Source: an uncultured Bacillota bacterium
Lineage (GTDB): Bacteria > Bacillota > Clostridia > Lachnospirales > Lachnospiraceae
DNA: 45,446 nucleotides
NCBI GenBank assembly: GCA_905200905.1
Contig: CAJKMA010000019.1
Location: forward strand, 1 to 45,446
Direction of reading: 5' to 3'
How positions within the stretch are numbered: position 1 is the first letter of the stretch; each line of letters opens with the position of its first letter. Both the position numbers and the translations under genes were made by a program. The notes under the pieces are model-generated. The model ran no database searches. It saw only the letters and a list, made by a program, of their open reading frames with translations, and was not told the origin of the DNA. Positions 1-7,444 of the stretch are shown here, one piece after another.

Positions 1-105
1 CGAAAGAAGTAAGACCCCTTGAAGACGACGAGGTAGATAGGGCAGAGGTGGAAGTGCAGTAATGTATGGAGCTGACTGCTACTAATCGGTCGAGGGCTTG
101 ACCAA
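1..105 (+). rRNA. 23S ribosomal RNA, 3' end (partial)
   Basis: The first ~105 bases match the conserved 3' end of bacterial 23S rRNA, including the GAAGACGACGAGGT-type helix and the terminal ACTAATCGGTCGAGGGCTTGACC stretch that pairs with the 5' end. Only the last part is in the window. The exact 3' end is set by analogy with E. coli and may be off by a few bases. No 5S gene follows. Confidence 0.95.
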
Positions 106-181
106 AGGAATCGTAAGGTTCCAGTGGCGAAGTTGGTAGGTTTGAAGTTTTGTGTATGCGGTTTTGAAGGTATATAAATAA

Positions 182-252
182 AGGGGATTAGTTCAATGGT
201 AGAGCACCGGTCTCCAAAACCGTCGATGGGGGTTCGAGTCCCTCATCCCCTG
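182..252 (+). tRNA. tRNA-Trp (anticodon CCA)
   Basis: A complete cloverleaf is visible. The acceptor stem AGGGGAT pairs with ATCCCCT, the D arm is GTTC/GAGC, the anticodon loop CTCCAAA gives anticodon CCA at 214-216, and the T arm has GGTTCGAGTCC. The anticodon stem has one C-U opposition at its top pair. The 3' CCA is not encoded, because CTTT follows the discriminator G. It lies about 77 bases after the 23S gene and is probably co-transcribed with the rRNA operon. Confidence 0.97.
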
Positions 253-261
253 CTTTAAAAG

Positions 262-285
262 CCTAGCGTTTGCTAGGTTTTTTTT
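262..285 (+). terminator. Intrinsic terminator of the rRNA/tRNA unit
   Basis: CCTAGC-GTTT-GCTAGG hairpin followed by eight T residues, 10 bases after tRNA-Trp. This is a textbook rho-independent terminator ending the rRNA operon. Confidence 0.93.
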
Positions 286-410
286 GTTGTTGTAAAGTCG
301 TGAGTAATTAAAATAGCAATCAGAATTGTAAACCAATTCTACATAAATTCAACAAAAGTATTTTAAATATGACAAAGTTCTTAATTTTTTGTTAGGTTTC
401 TGATTTTTTC

Positions 411-438
411 TTGGTTTCGGGGGAAAATATGCTATAAT
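411..438 (+). promoter_or_regulatory. Promoter for the L,D-transpeptidase gene
   Basis: TTGGTT at 411-416, a 16-base spacer, then the extended -10 TGC-TATAAT (430-438). The 286-410 stretch upstream is AT-rich and holds no gene that I can see. The putative start of transcription is ~45 bases before the ATG. Confidence 0.75.
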
Positions 439-486
439 AGCCCATAGTTGTTATGGAAAATATTGAGAAGACAGGGGTTTTATAGA

Positions 487-1899
487 ATGAAGAAAAAACT
501 TGTCATAGGGTGTGCAATAGCTATTTTAGCACTAGGAATTGCATATGGCACAGGAGCATTTTATTATAAAGATAAATTTTTTAATGGAACTTCTATTAAT
601 GGAATTGATTGTGGAAATTTGACTGCAAAAGAAGTAGAAGAACTAATTAGAAAAAATGTAGAAGGCTACTCTTTGGAGCTTCTTTTTAAAGAGGATAGGA
701 AGGAAGTGATTCAAGGGAGTGAAATTGCCTATGAATATGTATCAGATGGAAGCATTGAAAAATTACAGAAGGAACAGAGTCCTTTATTGTGGATAACAGG
801 ACTTTTTGGACAGAAAAGGGAATATCAGACAGAAGAAGAAATTAAATTTGATGCAGAGAAATTAAAAGAAAAAGTAGGGAGTCTGGGACCTATGCAGGAT
901 GAAAATATGACTCCGCCTACAAATGCTTATATAGCATTTGAAAACAATCAATTTGTCATAAAAGAAGAAGCAACAGGAACTGCTTTAGACAAGGAAGCTG
1001 TGATAGAACAGGTGAAATTAGCAGTGGAAAAAAGTCAAAAAAAATGGTCTGCCGAAGAAGCAGAGGTTTATGAAAAGCCTTCTGTAACAAAGGAAGATGC
1101 GACGCTTAGACATCAGAAGGAAGTGTGGAATAGCTGTGCAGCTGTCACAGTGATCTATACTTTTGGAGAACAAAAAGAGCTGCTGGATGGTATGGTTGTA
1201 AAGGATTGGATGACCTATGATGAAGCAGGAAATTATGTAGAAAATACCAAGAGTTTACAGAAACATATCAGAGCTTATGTGAATGCTTTAAGTGCAAAAT
1301 ATAACACAGTGGGACGTTCCAGGACCATTACTAGCACTGCAACTGGACAGCCTGTACAGGTGGAAGGCGGTAGTTATGGTTTCCTTATTGATACGGAAAA
1401 AGAGTGTAATCAGTTGCTTGCAGATATCCAAGGTCATGTAAATACGGTAAGGGAGCCAATATATGCCAGAGCGGGAGTAGCATATGCGGAGAATGATATT
1501 GGTAACACTTATGTAGAGCTTGATTTGACAGCGCAGCATCTTTGGTATTACAAAGATGGCGCTATGATTATGGATACAGATTTCGTTTCGGGTACTTATT
1601 ACAATAAAGACAGGAGAACACCTGGGGGAACGTATTATCTTTATTACAAACAGCGGAATCAAGTTTTACGTCCGGCTCCAAACCCAGACGGCAGTTATGA
1701 CTATGAGTCTCCAGTGGATTACTGGATGCCATTTAATGGAGGTATTGGGCTTCATGACGCAAACTGGAGATGGAAATTTGGCGGTAGCATTTATTTGTAT
1801 AGCGGTTCTCATGGATGCATTAACCTTCCAGTTTCTTTTGCAGGGAAGTTTTATGAAAGTATAGAAGCCGGATGTCCCATTGTTTGTTTTTACAGATAG
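487..1899 (+). CDS. L,D-transpeptidase (YkuD) with N-terminal peptidoglycan-binding region
   Basis: The protein is 470 aa and is exported and anchored by an N-terminal hydrophobic segment (about residues 5-26). The middle resembles the PG_binding_4 repeats often found ahead of YkuD domains. The C-terminal ~125 residues are the YkuD catalytic domain, with the LHDANW stretch and the SHGCINLP motif at 441-448 that places the nucleophile at Cys444 and a His at 442. Such enzymes form 3-3 cross-links between meso-DAP residues, which fits the meso-DAP MurE encoded later. The ATG at 487 was chosen over an upstream in-frame ATG at 448. It follows an AGGGG ribosome site and starts directly with the MKKK signal-anchor, and 448 is only ~10 bases from the -10 box. 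Confidence 0.92.
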   Translation: MKKKLVIGCAIAILALGIAYGTGAFYYKDKFFNGTSINGIDCGNLTAKEVEELIRKNVEGYSLELLFKEDRKEVIQGSEIAYEYVSDGSIEKLQKEQSPLLWITGLFGQKREYQTEEEIKFDAEKLKEKVGSLGPMQDENMTPPTNAYIAFENNQFVIKEEATGTALDKEAVIEQVKLAVEKSQKKWSAEEAEVYEKPSVTKEDATLRHQKEVWNSCAAVTVIYTFGEQKELLDGMVVKDWMTYDEAGNYVENTKSLQKHIRAYVNALSAKYNTVGRSRTITSTATGQPVQVEGGSYGFLIDTEKECNQLLADIQGHVNTVREPIYARAGVAYAENDIGNTYVELDLTAQHLWYYKDGAMIMDTDFVSGTYYNKDRRTPGGTYYLYYKQRNQVLRPAPNPDGSYDYESPVDYWMPFNGGIGLHDANWRWKFGGSIYLYSGSHGCINLPVSFAGKFYESIEAGCPIVCFYR

Positions 1900-1925
1900 C
1901 ATGCAAGAATTTTACAGGGATTTTC

Positions 1926-1954
1926 TTGCAACTAAAAAAGTTATGTAGTATAAT
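1926..1954 (+). promoter_or_regulatory. Promoter of the glp operon
   Basis: TTGCAA (1926-1931), a 17-base spacer, TATAAT (1949-1954). Transcription would start near 1961, so the hairpin at 1969-2011 sits at the very 5' end of the message. A separate inverted repeat, TGCAAGAA/TTCTTGCA (1902-1930), overlaps the -35 box and could be an operator or a weak terminator of the upstream gene. Confidence 0.8.
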
Positions 1955-1968
1955 AAAAAAAGAGCAAG

Positions 1969-2011
1969 AGACAAGAACAGAGACTGCAGGGGCGGTCTTT
2001 TGGTCTTGTCT
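1969..2011 (+). promoter_or_regulatory. Leader hairpin ahead of glpP (candidate GlpP RNA target)
   Basis: AGACAAGA (1969-1976) pairs with TCTTGTCT (2004-2011). Inside it, AGACTGC (1981-1987) pairs with GCGGTCT (1992-1998), with one G-U pair. It starts within 10 bases of the predicted transcript start. GlpP is known to bind inverted repeats in the leaders of glp mRNAs, and the outer arm shares the AGACAA sequence with the terminator before the next gene. Autoregulation is an inference. There is no strong T-run, so it may be a binding structure rather than a terminator. Confidence 0.55.
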
Positions 2012-2062
2012 TATTCTTTGCCTGACAAAAACAGAAGTAAGAAGCAGAAAAAGGGGAAGAGT

Positions 2063-2629
2063 ATGATTCACAGATGTATGGAAGAATTTGAGAATTGTCC
2101 AGTCATTGCCGCTATTAAAGATGAAGAAGGGTTAAAAAAATGTATTCATTCAGAGATTCAGATTGTATTTGTTCTGTATGGAGATATTTGTAGCATTGGT
2201 GATATTGTAAGTCAACTGAAACAGGCAGGCAAGACTGTGATTGTTCATCTTGATTTAATTACAGGGTTAAGCAGCAGAGAAATAGCAGTGACATATTTGA
2301 AATCTGTTACACATGCAGATGGGATTATTTCTACGAAACCTGCGGTAATCAGACAGGCAAAGGAAGAAGGGCTTTTTGCAATTATGCGTTTTTTTGTTAT
2401 TGATTCCATTGCTTTTGATAGTATTTACAGACAGACGGAAAGTGTCCATCCAGATATGATTGAAGTACTGCCTGGAGTAATGCCTAAGGTGATTCGCCGT
2501 ATTTGCCAAAACAGCAGAGTTCCGGTGATTGCAGGAGGTCTGATTTCGGATAAAGAAGATATTATAGCTGCTTTAAATGCAGGTGCTGTATCCATATCCA
2601 CAACCAATCAGACCGTATGGTTTATGTAA
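2063..2629 (+). CDS. glpP: Glycerol-3-phosphate-responsive antiterminator GlpP
   Basis: The protein is 188 aa, the usual family size, and is cytoplasmic. It has the GlpP TIM-barrel-like pattern: VHLDLITGLS near residue 60, then DGIISTKPAVI, a F-VIDS stretch, EVLPGVMP near 133, and PVIAGGLISDKEDI and AGAVSIST near the C-terminus. GlpP binds glycerol-3-phosphate and then leader mRNA of glycerol genes, preventing termination. The ATG at 2063 follows an AAAAGGGGAAG ribosome site. An upstream in-frame ATG at 2000 lies inside the leader hairpin and is rejected. It is the first gene of the glp operon. Confidence 0.93.
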   Translation: MIHRCMEEFENCPVIAAIKDEEGLKKCIHSEIQIVFVLYGDICSIGDIVSQLKQAGKTVIVHLDLITGLSSREIAVTYLKSVTHADGIISTKPAVIRQAKEEGLFAIMRFFVIDSIAFDSIYRQTESVHPDMIEVLPGVMPKVIRRICQNSRVPVIAGGLISDKEDIIAALNAGAVSISTTNQTVWFM

Positions 2630-2657
2630 AAAAGAAAAAAGAGACGCTGGAGAATAG

Positions 2658-2712
2658 AGACAAAGCGGAAAAACATGGAGGAGTTCATGTTTATTTCCCT
2701 TTGTCTTTTTTA
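2658..2712 (+). terminator. Intrinsic terminator between glpP and the GlpA-like gene, probably GlpP-controlled
   Basis: AGACAAAG (2658-2665) pairs with CTTTGTCT (2699-2706). Inner pairs are GGAAA/TTTCC and ACATG/CATGT around the loop GAGGAGTT, and a run of seven T follows (2706-2712). It lies in the glpP to GlpA-like intergenic region and shares the AGACAA arm with the leader hairpin at 1969. The hairpin and T-run are seen directly. Control by GlpP is inferred from the known mechanism. Confidence 0.8.
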
Positions 2713-2758
2713 TTTGGAAATTTTAGAAATGAAAATGAGAAGGAAAGGAAGTATTGAG

Positions 2759-4198
2759 ATGTATGATGTTGTTGTAATTGGAGCAGGGGTAATTGGAAGC
2801 GCCATTGCCAGAGAATTGTCTAGATATCAACTGAAAACAGTGGTTCTGGAAAAAGAAGAAGATGTATGTTGTGGAACCTCAAAGGCCAATAGTGCGATTG
2901 TTCATGCGGGTTTTGATGCAAAACCTGGAAGTATGAAAGCCAAAATGAATGTAGAGGGAAGTAAGAGGATGGAAGCTCTTTCTAAGGAACTGGATTTTCC
3001 TTATAAAAGAAATGGTTCCCTGGTTTTATGCTTTTCTTTGGAAGATTTACCAAGGCTTCAGGAGCTGAAAGAAAAGGGAGAGAAAAACGGGGTTCAAGGA
3101 CTGGAAATTATTTCGGGAGAAAAAATATGGGAGATGGAGCCGAATCTATCCAAAGAGGTAAAAGCCATGCTTTATGCCCCTACAGGAGGCATTGTATGTC
3201 CATTCAAACTTACCATTGCGTTGGCGGAAAATGCCAATGTAAATGGGGTAGAATTTCAATTCAATACGCAGGTGGAGGAGATTAAAAAGAATACAGAAGG
3301 ATATTGTATTCAGACAAATAAAGGCGTGTTTGAGACAGTCTGTGTTGTGAATGCGGCAGGAGTTTATGCAGATGTTTTCCACAACATGGTCAGCAGAAAT
3401 AAACTTTCTATTACCCCAAGAAAAGGGGAGTACTGTCTCATGGATAAGAAGGCAGGAACCTTTGTTTCTCATACGATTTTCCAGCTTCCAACTGCTATGG
3501 GAAAAGGAGTTCTCATTACACCTACGGTTCACGGAAATCTTTTGGCAGGTCCAACTGCAGAAGATATTTCTGATAAAGAAGGGGTTCAGACTACGTCTTA
3601 TGGAATCGAAAAATTGTCAGCACAGGCCAGAGTTAGTGCTGAGAAGTTACCACTGCATATGACGATTACTTCATTTGCAGGACTTCGAGCTACAGAAGCA
3701 GGAGGGGATTTTGTTTTAGGAGAGTTAGAGGATGCGCCTGGATTTTTTGATGCGGCAGGGATTGAGTCACCTGGTTTGTCCAGCGCTCCGGCCATTGGTG
3801 TATATTTGGCAGAGGAAATCAGCAGAAAATTAGGAGCAGAGAAGAAAGAATATTTTCAGAATACAAGAAAGGATATTCCTTGTGTGGCAGAGGCATCGAA
3901 AGAGGAAATCCAGGCATTAATTGCAGAAAATCCAGCTTACGGAAATATTATCTGCCGCTGCGAGACTGTCACAGAAGGAGAGATTTTAAATGCTATCCGA
4001 AGACCATTGGGAGCAAAATCTCTGGATGGTGTGAAGCGTAGAACTAGAGCGGGAATGGGAAGATGCCAGTCTGGTTTTTGTTCTCCAAGAACCATGGAGA
4101 TACTGGCAAGAGAGTTGGGTAAATCTCCATTAGAGCTAACAAAAGCAGGAGGAGGATCAAAACTGCTTACGGGTGTCATAAAAGAGGATTTCACTTGA
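2759..4198 (+). CDS. GlpA/GlpO-like FAD-dependent glycerol-3-phosphate dehydrogenase with BFD-like [2Fe-2S] domain
   Basis: The protein is 479 aa. The N-terminus has an FAD-binding dinucleotide fold (VVIGAGVIG, residues 5-13), followed by the DAO-type oxidoreductase body with SKANSAIVHAGFD and ATEAGGDF stretches. The C-terminus is a BFD-like domain whose cysteines C399-x-C401 and C436-x4-C441 would hold an Fe-S cluster. It probably oxidises glycerol-3-phosphate to dihydroxyacetone phosphate, together with the next two products, as in the clostridial/Thermotoga three-gene arrangement. The ATG at 2759 follows AAGGAAAGG. An upstream extension from 2675 is rejected because it would run through the terminator stem. 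Confidence 0.9.
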   Translation: MYDVVVIGAGVIGSAIARELSRYQLKTVVLEKEEDVCCGTSKANSAIVHAGFDAKPGSMKAKMNVEGSKRMEALSKELDFPYKRNGSLVLCFSLEDLPRLQELKEKGEKNGVQGLEIISGEKIWEMEPNLSKEVKAMLYAPTGGIVCPFKLTIALAENANVNGVEFQFNTQVEEIKKNTEGYCIQTNKGVFETVCVVNAAGVYADVFHNMVSRNKLSITPRKGEYCLMDKKAGTFVSHTIFQLPTAMGKGVLITPTVHGNLLAGPTAEDISDKEGVQTTSYGIEKLSAQARVSAEKLPLHMTITSFAGLRATEAGGDFVLGELEDAPGFFDAAGIESPGLSSAPAIGVYLAEEISRKLGAEKKEYFQNTRKDIPCVAEASKEEIQALIAENPAYGNIICRCETVTEGEILNAIRRPLGAKSLDGVKRRTRAGMGRCQSGFCSPRTMEILARELGKSPLELTKAGGGSKLLTGVIKEDFT

Positions 4199-4217
4199 AA
4201 GGATGGAGGAAGAAGTC

Positions 4218-5522
4218 ATGATGACATATGATTTAATTATTATCGGGGGAGGTCCTGCTGGACTTGCAGCAGCGGTTTCCGCAAAAAAACAAGGAATCGA
4301 AAAAGTTTTGATTTTAGAGCGTGATCGGGAATTAGGAGGTATTTTGAATCAGTGTATTCATAATGGATTTGGTCTTCATACCTTCAAAGAAGAACTCACA
4401 GGACCAGAATATGCACAACGTTTTATTGACCAGGCAGATGAATACCAGGTTCCTTATAAACTGAATACCATGGTACTGGATATTACGGAAGAGAAAAGAG
4501 AAAAAATTGTCACAGCTATGAACAGGAAGGATGGATTGCTTTTCTTGCGGACAAAAGCAGTGATTTTGGCAATGGGATGCAGAGAACGCCCAAGAGGTGC
4601 TCTTAATATTCCGGGATATCGTCCAGCAGGAATTTATACAGCAGGAACAGCACAAAGACTGGTAAATATGGAAGGGTATATGCCTGGTCGGGAAGTGGTT
4701 ATCCTTGGCTCAGGTGATATTGGACTGATTATGGCCAGAAGAATGACTTTGGAGGGGGCAAAAGTAAAAGTTGTGGCAGAATTAATGCCTTATTCTGGCG
4801 GACTTCAAAGAAATATTGTGCAATGCCTGGAAGATTTTCAGATTCCTTTGAAATTAAGTCATACCGTAGTAGATATCCAGGGAAAAGAACGGGTGACAGG
4901 AATTACTCTGGCACAAGTAGATGAGAACAGGAAACCCATACCAGGAACAGAAGAATTTTATTCCTGTGATACTCTTTTGTTATCCTGTGGGCTGATTCCA
5001 GAGAATGAGTTATCTGGAAATATGGGAGTAGAATTGTCCCGTATTACTTCTGGTCCTGTGGTAAATGAAAGTTTAGAAACCAATGTACCAGGTGTCTTTG
5101 CCTGTGGCAACGTATTACATGTCCATGATTTGGTAGATTATGTTTCTGAAGAGGCCGCAAAGGCAGGAATCCATGCAGCTGAGTATATTCGCAAATGGGA
5201 GAAAGATGGAAAGGAAAAAGAGGTTCAGGGAATTTCCATTGATACAAGAGATGGTATCCGTTATAGTGTACCTCAGCTTATACGACCAGAACGTATGGAA
5301 GATAAACTTACGGTAAGATTTCGAGTAGGAGCGGTCTATCGAGATGTATATATCAGTGTATATCTGGGAGAAAAGCGAATCATTCATAAGAAGAAAAGAA
5401 AGATGGCACCAGGAGAAATGGAACAGGTGATATTGAAAAAATCAGATTTGACAGCAGTTGGAGAATTGGATAAAATTGTTATGAAAATAGAGGAGGCAGA
5501 AGAATGGAAACAAGAGAATTAA
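4218..5522 (+). CDS. FAD/NAD(P)-dependent oxidoreductase, partner of the GlpA-like protein
   Basis: The protein is 434 aa. It has the FAD site IIGGGPAGLAAA near residues 8-19, a NQCIHNGFG stretch near residue 48, MGCRERPRG near 120, and a second nucleotide-binding fold VVILGSGDIGL near 160, with GVFACGNVLHVHDLVDYV near 300 marking the pyridine nucleotide-disulfide reductase class. It probably passes electrons from the GlpA-like subunit to NAD(P) or another carrier. The gene is 19 bases after its partner. GGAGGA at 4205-4210 suits the ATG at 4218; a second ATG at 4221 cannot be excluded. The start at 4203 is too close to that ribosome site. Confidence 0.88.
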   Translation: MMTYDLIIIGGGPAGLAAAVSAKKQGIEKVLILERDRELGGILNQCIHNGFGLHTFKEELTGPEYAQRFIDQADEYQVPYKLNTMVLDITEEKREKIVTAMNRKDGLLFLRTKAVILAMGCRERPRGALNIPGYRPAGIYTAGTAQRLVNMEGYMPGREVVILGSGDIGLIMARRMTLEGAKVKVVAELMPYSGGLQRNIVQCLEDFQIPLKLSHTVVDIQGKERVTGITLAQVDENRKPIPGTEEFYSCDTLLLSCGLIPENELSGNMGVELSRITSGPVVNESLETNVPGVFACGNVLHVHDLVDYVSEEAAKAGIHAAEYIRKWEKDGKEKEVQGISIDTRDGIRYSVPQLIRPERMEDKLTVRFRVGAVYRDVYISVYLGEKRIIHKKKRKMAPGEMEQVILKKSDLTAVGELDKIVMKIEEAEEWKQEN

Positions 5523-5869
5523 TCTGTATCAACTGCCCTTTGGGATGCAGTCTTACTGTAACTCTGGAACAGAAAAGAGTAACAAAAGTAGAAGGAAATA
5601 CTTGTCCTAAAGGGAAAGAATATGCAGAAAAAGAAGTAACAGCGCCAGTTCGTATCTTAACTTCTAGTGTGCGAGTAAGTGGTGGAACCATACCGGTAGT
5701 TTCTGTAAAAACAGCTTCTGCTATTCCAAAAGAAAAGGTAAAAGAATGTGCAGAAGTCTTAAAATCCATAGAAGTAAAGGCACCCATAGCCATAGGAGAT
5801 ATCGTGGCAGAAAATATCTGTTATACGGGAGTGGATTTAGTGGCTACCAGGAATGTACAGGCGGAATAA
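5504..5869 (+). CDS. DUF1667 protein, glp operon subunit
   Basis: The protein is 121 aa. Cysteines C8-x2-C11-x3-C15 and C34 near the N-terminus suggest a bound metal or Fe-S cluster, as is typical of DUF1667. Its start overlaps the end of the preceding oxidoreductase gene by 19 bases, suggesting translational coupling. DUF1667 genes are known to sit directly behind GlpA-like and FAD/NAD oxidoreductase genes, so a role as a small electron-transfer subunit of the glycerol-3-phosphate dehydrogenase complex is likely but inferred. Confidence 0.9.
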   Translation: METRELICINCPLGCSLTVTLEQKRVTKVEGNTCPKGKEYAEKEVTAPVRILTSSVRVSGGTIPVVSVKTASAIPKEKVKECAEVLKSIEVKAPIAIGDIVAENICYTGVDLVATRNVQAE

Positions 5870-5879
5870 GGAGAAACAC

Positions 5880-6701
5880 ATGCTGGATTATACAGGAAGG
5901 AATGCAGAAAAATTAAAGGAAAAAACATTATATTTGTTAGATATGGATGGAACTATTTATAATGAAAATGAGATTTTTGATGGAACATTGGAATTTTTAA
6001 CAGCCATTAGAGAGCAGGGCGGTCAATACATTTTTATTACCAATAATTCCTCAAAATCAGTAGAAGACTATGTGGAAAAGGTAAGAAACATGGGCATTGA
6101 GGCGGATAAGGAAAACTTTTATACGTCCAGTCAGGCAACAGCCATGTATCTTCAGGAACAGTATCCAGGACAAGTGGTTTATTGTATGGGAACAGCCTCT
6201 TTGGTTCAAGAGCTTCGCCAAGCTGGCATTGAGGTGGTAACAGAAGTAGATGACAGAGCGACAGTGGTTTTGATTGGGTTTGATACAGAAAATACTTCTG
6301 AAAAAATCCGCAATACCTGTATTATGCTTGGGAGAAATGTAGCATATCTGGCAACCAATCCAGATTTGGTCTGTCCAGTCAGTTTTGGTTATATTCCAGA
6401 CTGTGGTTCTATGAGCATTATGCTGAAAAATGCTACGGGAAAAGAGCCATTTTTTATTGGAAAGCCAGAGCCAATTATGGTAAACTGTGTATTGAAAAAA
6501 TTAAACAAACGTCCTGAAGAAGCCGTGATTGTAGGAGATCGTCTGTACACAGATATTAAAACCGGTGAAAGGGCCAAGGTAGATACCATCTGTGTTTTAT
6601 CAGGGGAAGCTTCCATGGAAGATATTCAAAATGGAGAGGTAAAACCAACGTATATTTTTAAAAGTGTCAAAGAAATCTATCAGGGTCTTTCGGAAACTTA
6701 A
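5880..6701 (+). CDS. HAD-IIA family hydrolase (NagD / glycerol-phosphate phosphatase type)
   Basis: The protein is 273 aa and cytoplasmic. It has HAD motif I DMDGTIYN with nucleophile Asp21 and Asp23, motif II FITNNSSKS near residue 57, a C2-type cap, GKPEPIM near 197 and the acidic motif GDRLYTDI near 220. This is the class IIA (NagD, PGP, 4-nitrophenylphosphatase) layout. Candidate substrates are sugar or glycerol phosphates. Its position only 10 bases behind the glp genes hints at glycerol-phosphate metabolism, but the substrate cannot be read from sequence. The ATG at 5880 follows AAGGAG. Confidence 0.9.
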   Translation: MLDYTGRNAEKLKEKTLYLLDMDGTIYNENEIFDGTLEFLTAIREQGGQYIFITNNSSKSVEDYVEKVRNMGIEADKENFYTSSQATAMYLQEQYPGQVVYCMGTASLVQELRQAGIEVVTEVDDRATVVLIGFDTENTSEKIRNTCIMLGRNVAYLATNPDLVCPVSFGYIPDCGSMSIMLKNATGKEPFFIGKPEPIMVNCVLKKLNKRPEEAVIVGDRLYTDIKTGERAKVDTICVLSGEASMEDIQNGEVKPTYIFKSVKEIYQGLSET

Positions 6702-6721
6702 TAAAATAGGAGACAGCACTT

Positions 6722-7444
6722 ATGAGATACCAGAATATAGAGGAAGGAATCTTTCTGAAACGTCCCAATCGCTTTATTGCGATAGTGAAGTTAAAGGGAG
6801 AAGAAGTGGTCTGTCACGTGAAAAATACAGGGCGGTGCCGGGAATTATTAGTTTCCGGTGCCCCCGTTTTTTTGGAAAAAAGTGACAACCCAAACAGAAA
6901 AACACAATATGATTTAATCGCAGTACAGAAGGGAAATCGTCTGATTAATATGGATTCCCAGATTCCCAACCGAGTAGTGGAAGAGTGGCTTTTACAAGGG
7001 AATTTATTCGGAAAAGAAGCCAGGGTGAAGAGGGAAGTGTCTTATGGAAGTTCTAGATTCGACCTTTACATTGAAACAGGAGAAAGAAAAATTTTTATGG
7101 AGGTAAAGGGTGTGACACTGGAAGAGAATGGTGTGGTGCGGTTTCCAGATGCTCCAACCCAAAGAGGAGTGAAACATATAAAAGAATTGTGCAGGTGCAT
7201 AAAAGATGGATATGAAGCGTACATTATATTTGTAATACAAATGGAAAATGTAGTATATTTTGAACCGAACTACGCCACGCATCCAGAGTTTGGAATGGCG
7301 CTTTCAGAAGCAGAAAAAGCAGGTGTTCATATTTTAGCTTATACCTGTCAGGTAAGAAAAGACTTGATAAATCTGGCGAAACCTGTTAGGGTTTATGTAA
7401 ATGGAAAAGAAGAAGCAGAGGAAGAACAGGAGTCAGTATGTTAG
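6722..7444 (+). CDS. sfsA: SfsA family protein (sugar fermentation stimulation homologue)
   Basis: The protein is 240 aa, the normal SfsA length. An N-terminal OB-like part (RPNRFIAIVKLKGEEVVCHVKNTGRC) is followed by a PD-(D/E)xK-like core (SRFDLYIE, EVKGVTL, FPDAPTQRGVKH). It is a putative nucleic-acid-binding or nuclease-fold protein of uncertain function. The ATG at 6722 follows AGGAGA, 20 bases after the HAD gene. Its 3' end overlaps mutY by 7 bases. Confidence 0.93.
   Translation: MRYQNIEEGIFLKRPNRFIAIVKLKGEEVVCHVKNTGRCRELLVSGAPVFLEKSDNPNRKTQYDLIAVQKGNRLINMDSQIPNRVVEEWLLQGNLFGKEARVKREVSYGSSRFDLYIETGERKIFMEVKGVTLEENGVVRFPDAPTQRGVKHIKELCRCIKDGYEAYIIFVIQMENVVYFEPNYATHPEFGMALSEAEKAGVHILAYTCQVRKDLINLAKPVRVYVNGKEEAEEEQESVC

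Noticed and set aside
106..181. 5S rRNA between 23S and tRNA-Trp
   Set aside because: The gap is only 76 bases, shorter than a 5S gene, and contains no 5S signature.
448..486. Upstream start for the L,D-transpeptidase
   Set aside because: It lies ~10 bases after the -10 box and has no ribosome site. The ATG at 487 begins a typical signal-anchor.
2675..2758. N-terminal extension of the GlpA-like protein
   Set aside because: It would translate through the terminator hairpin and the extra residues precede the conserved FAD-binding start. The ATG at 2759 has a proper ribosome site.
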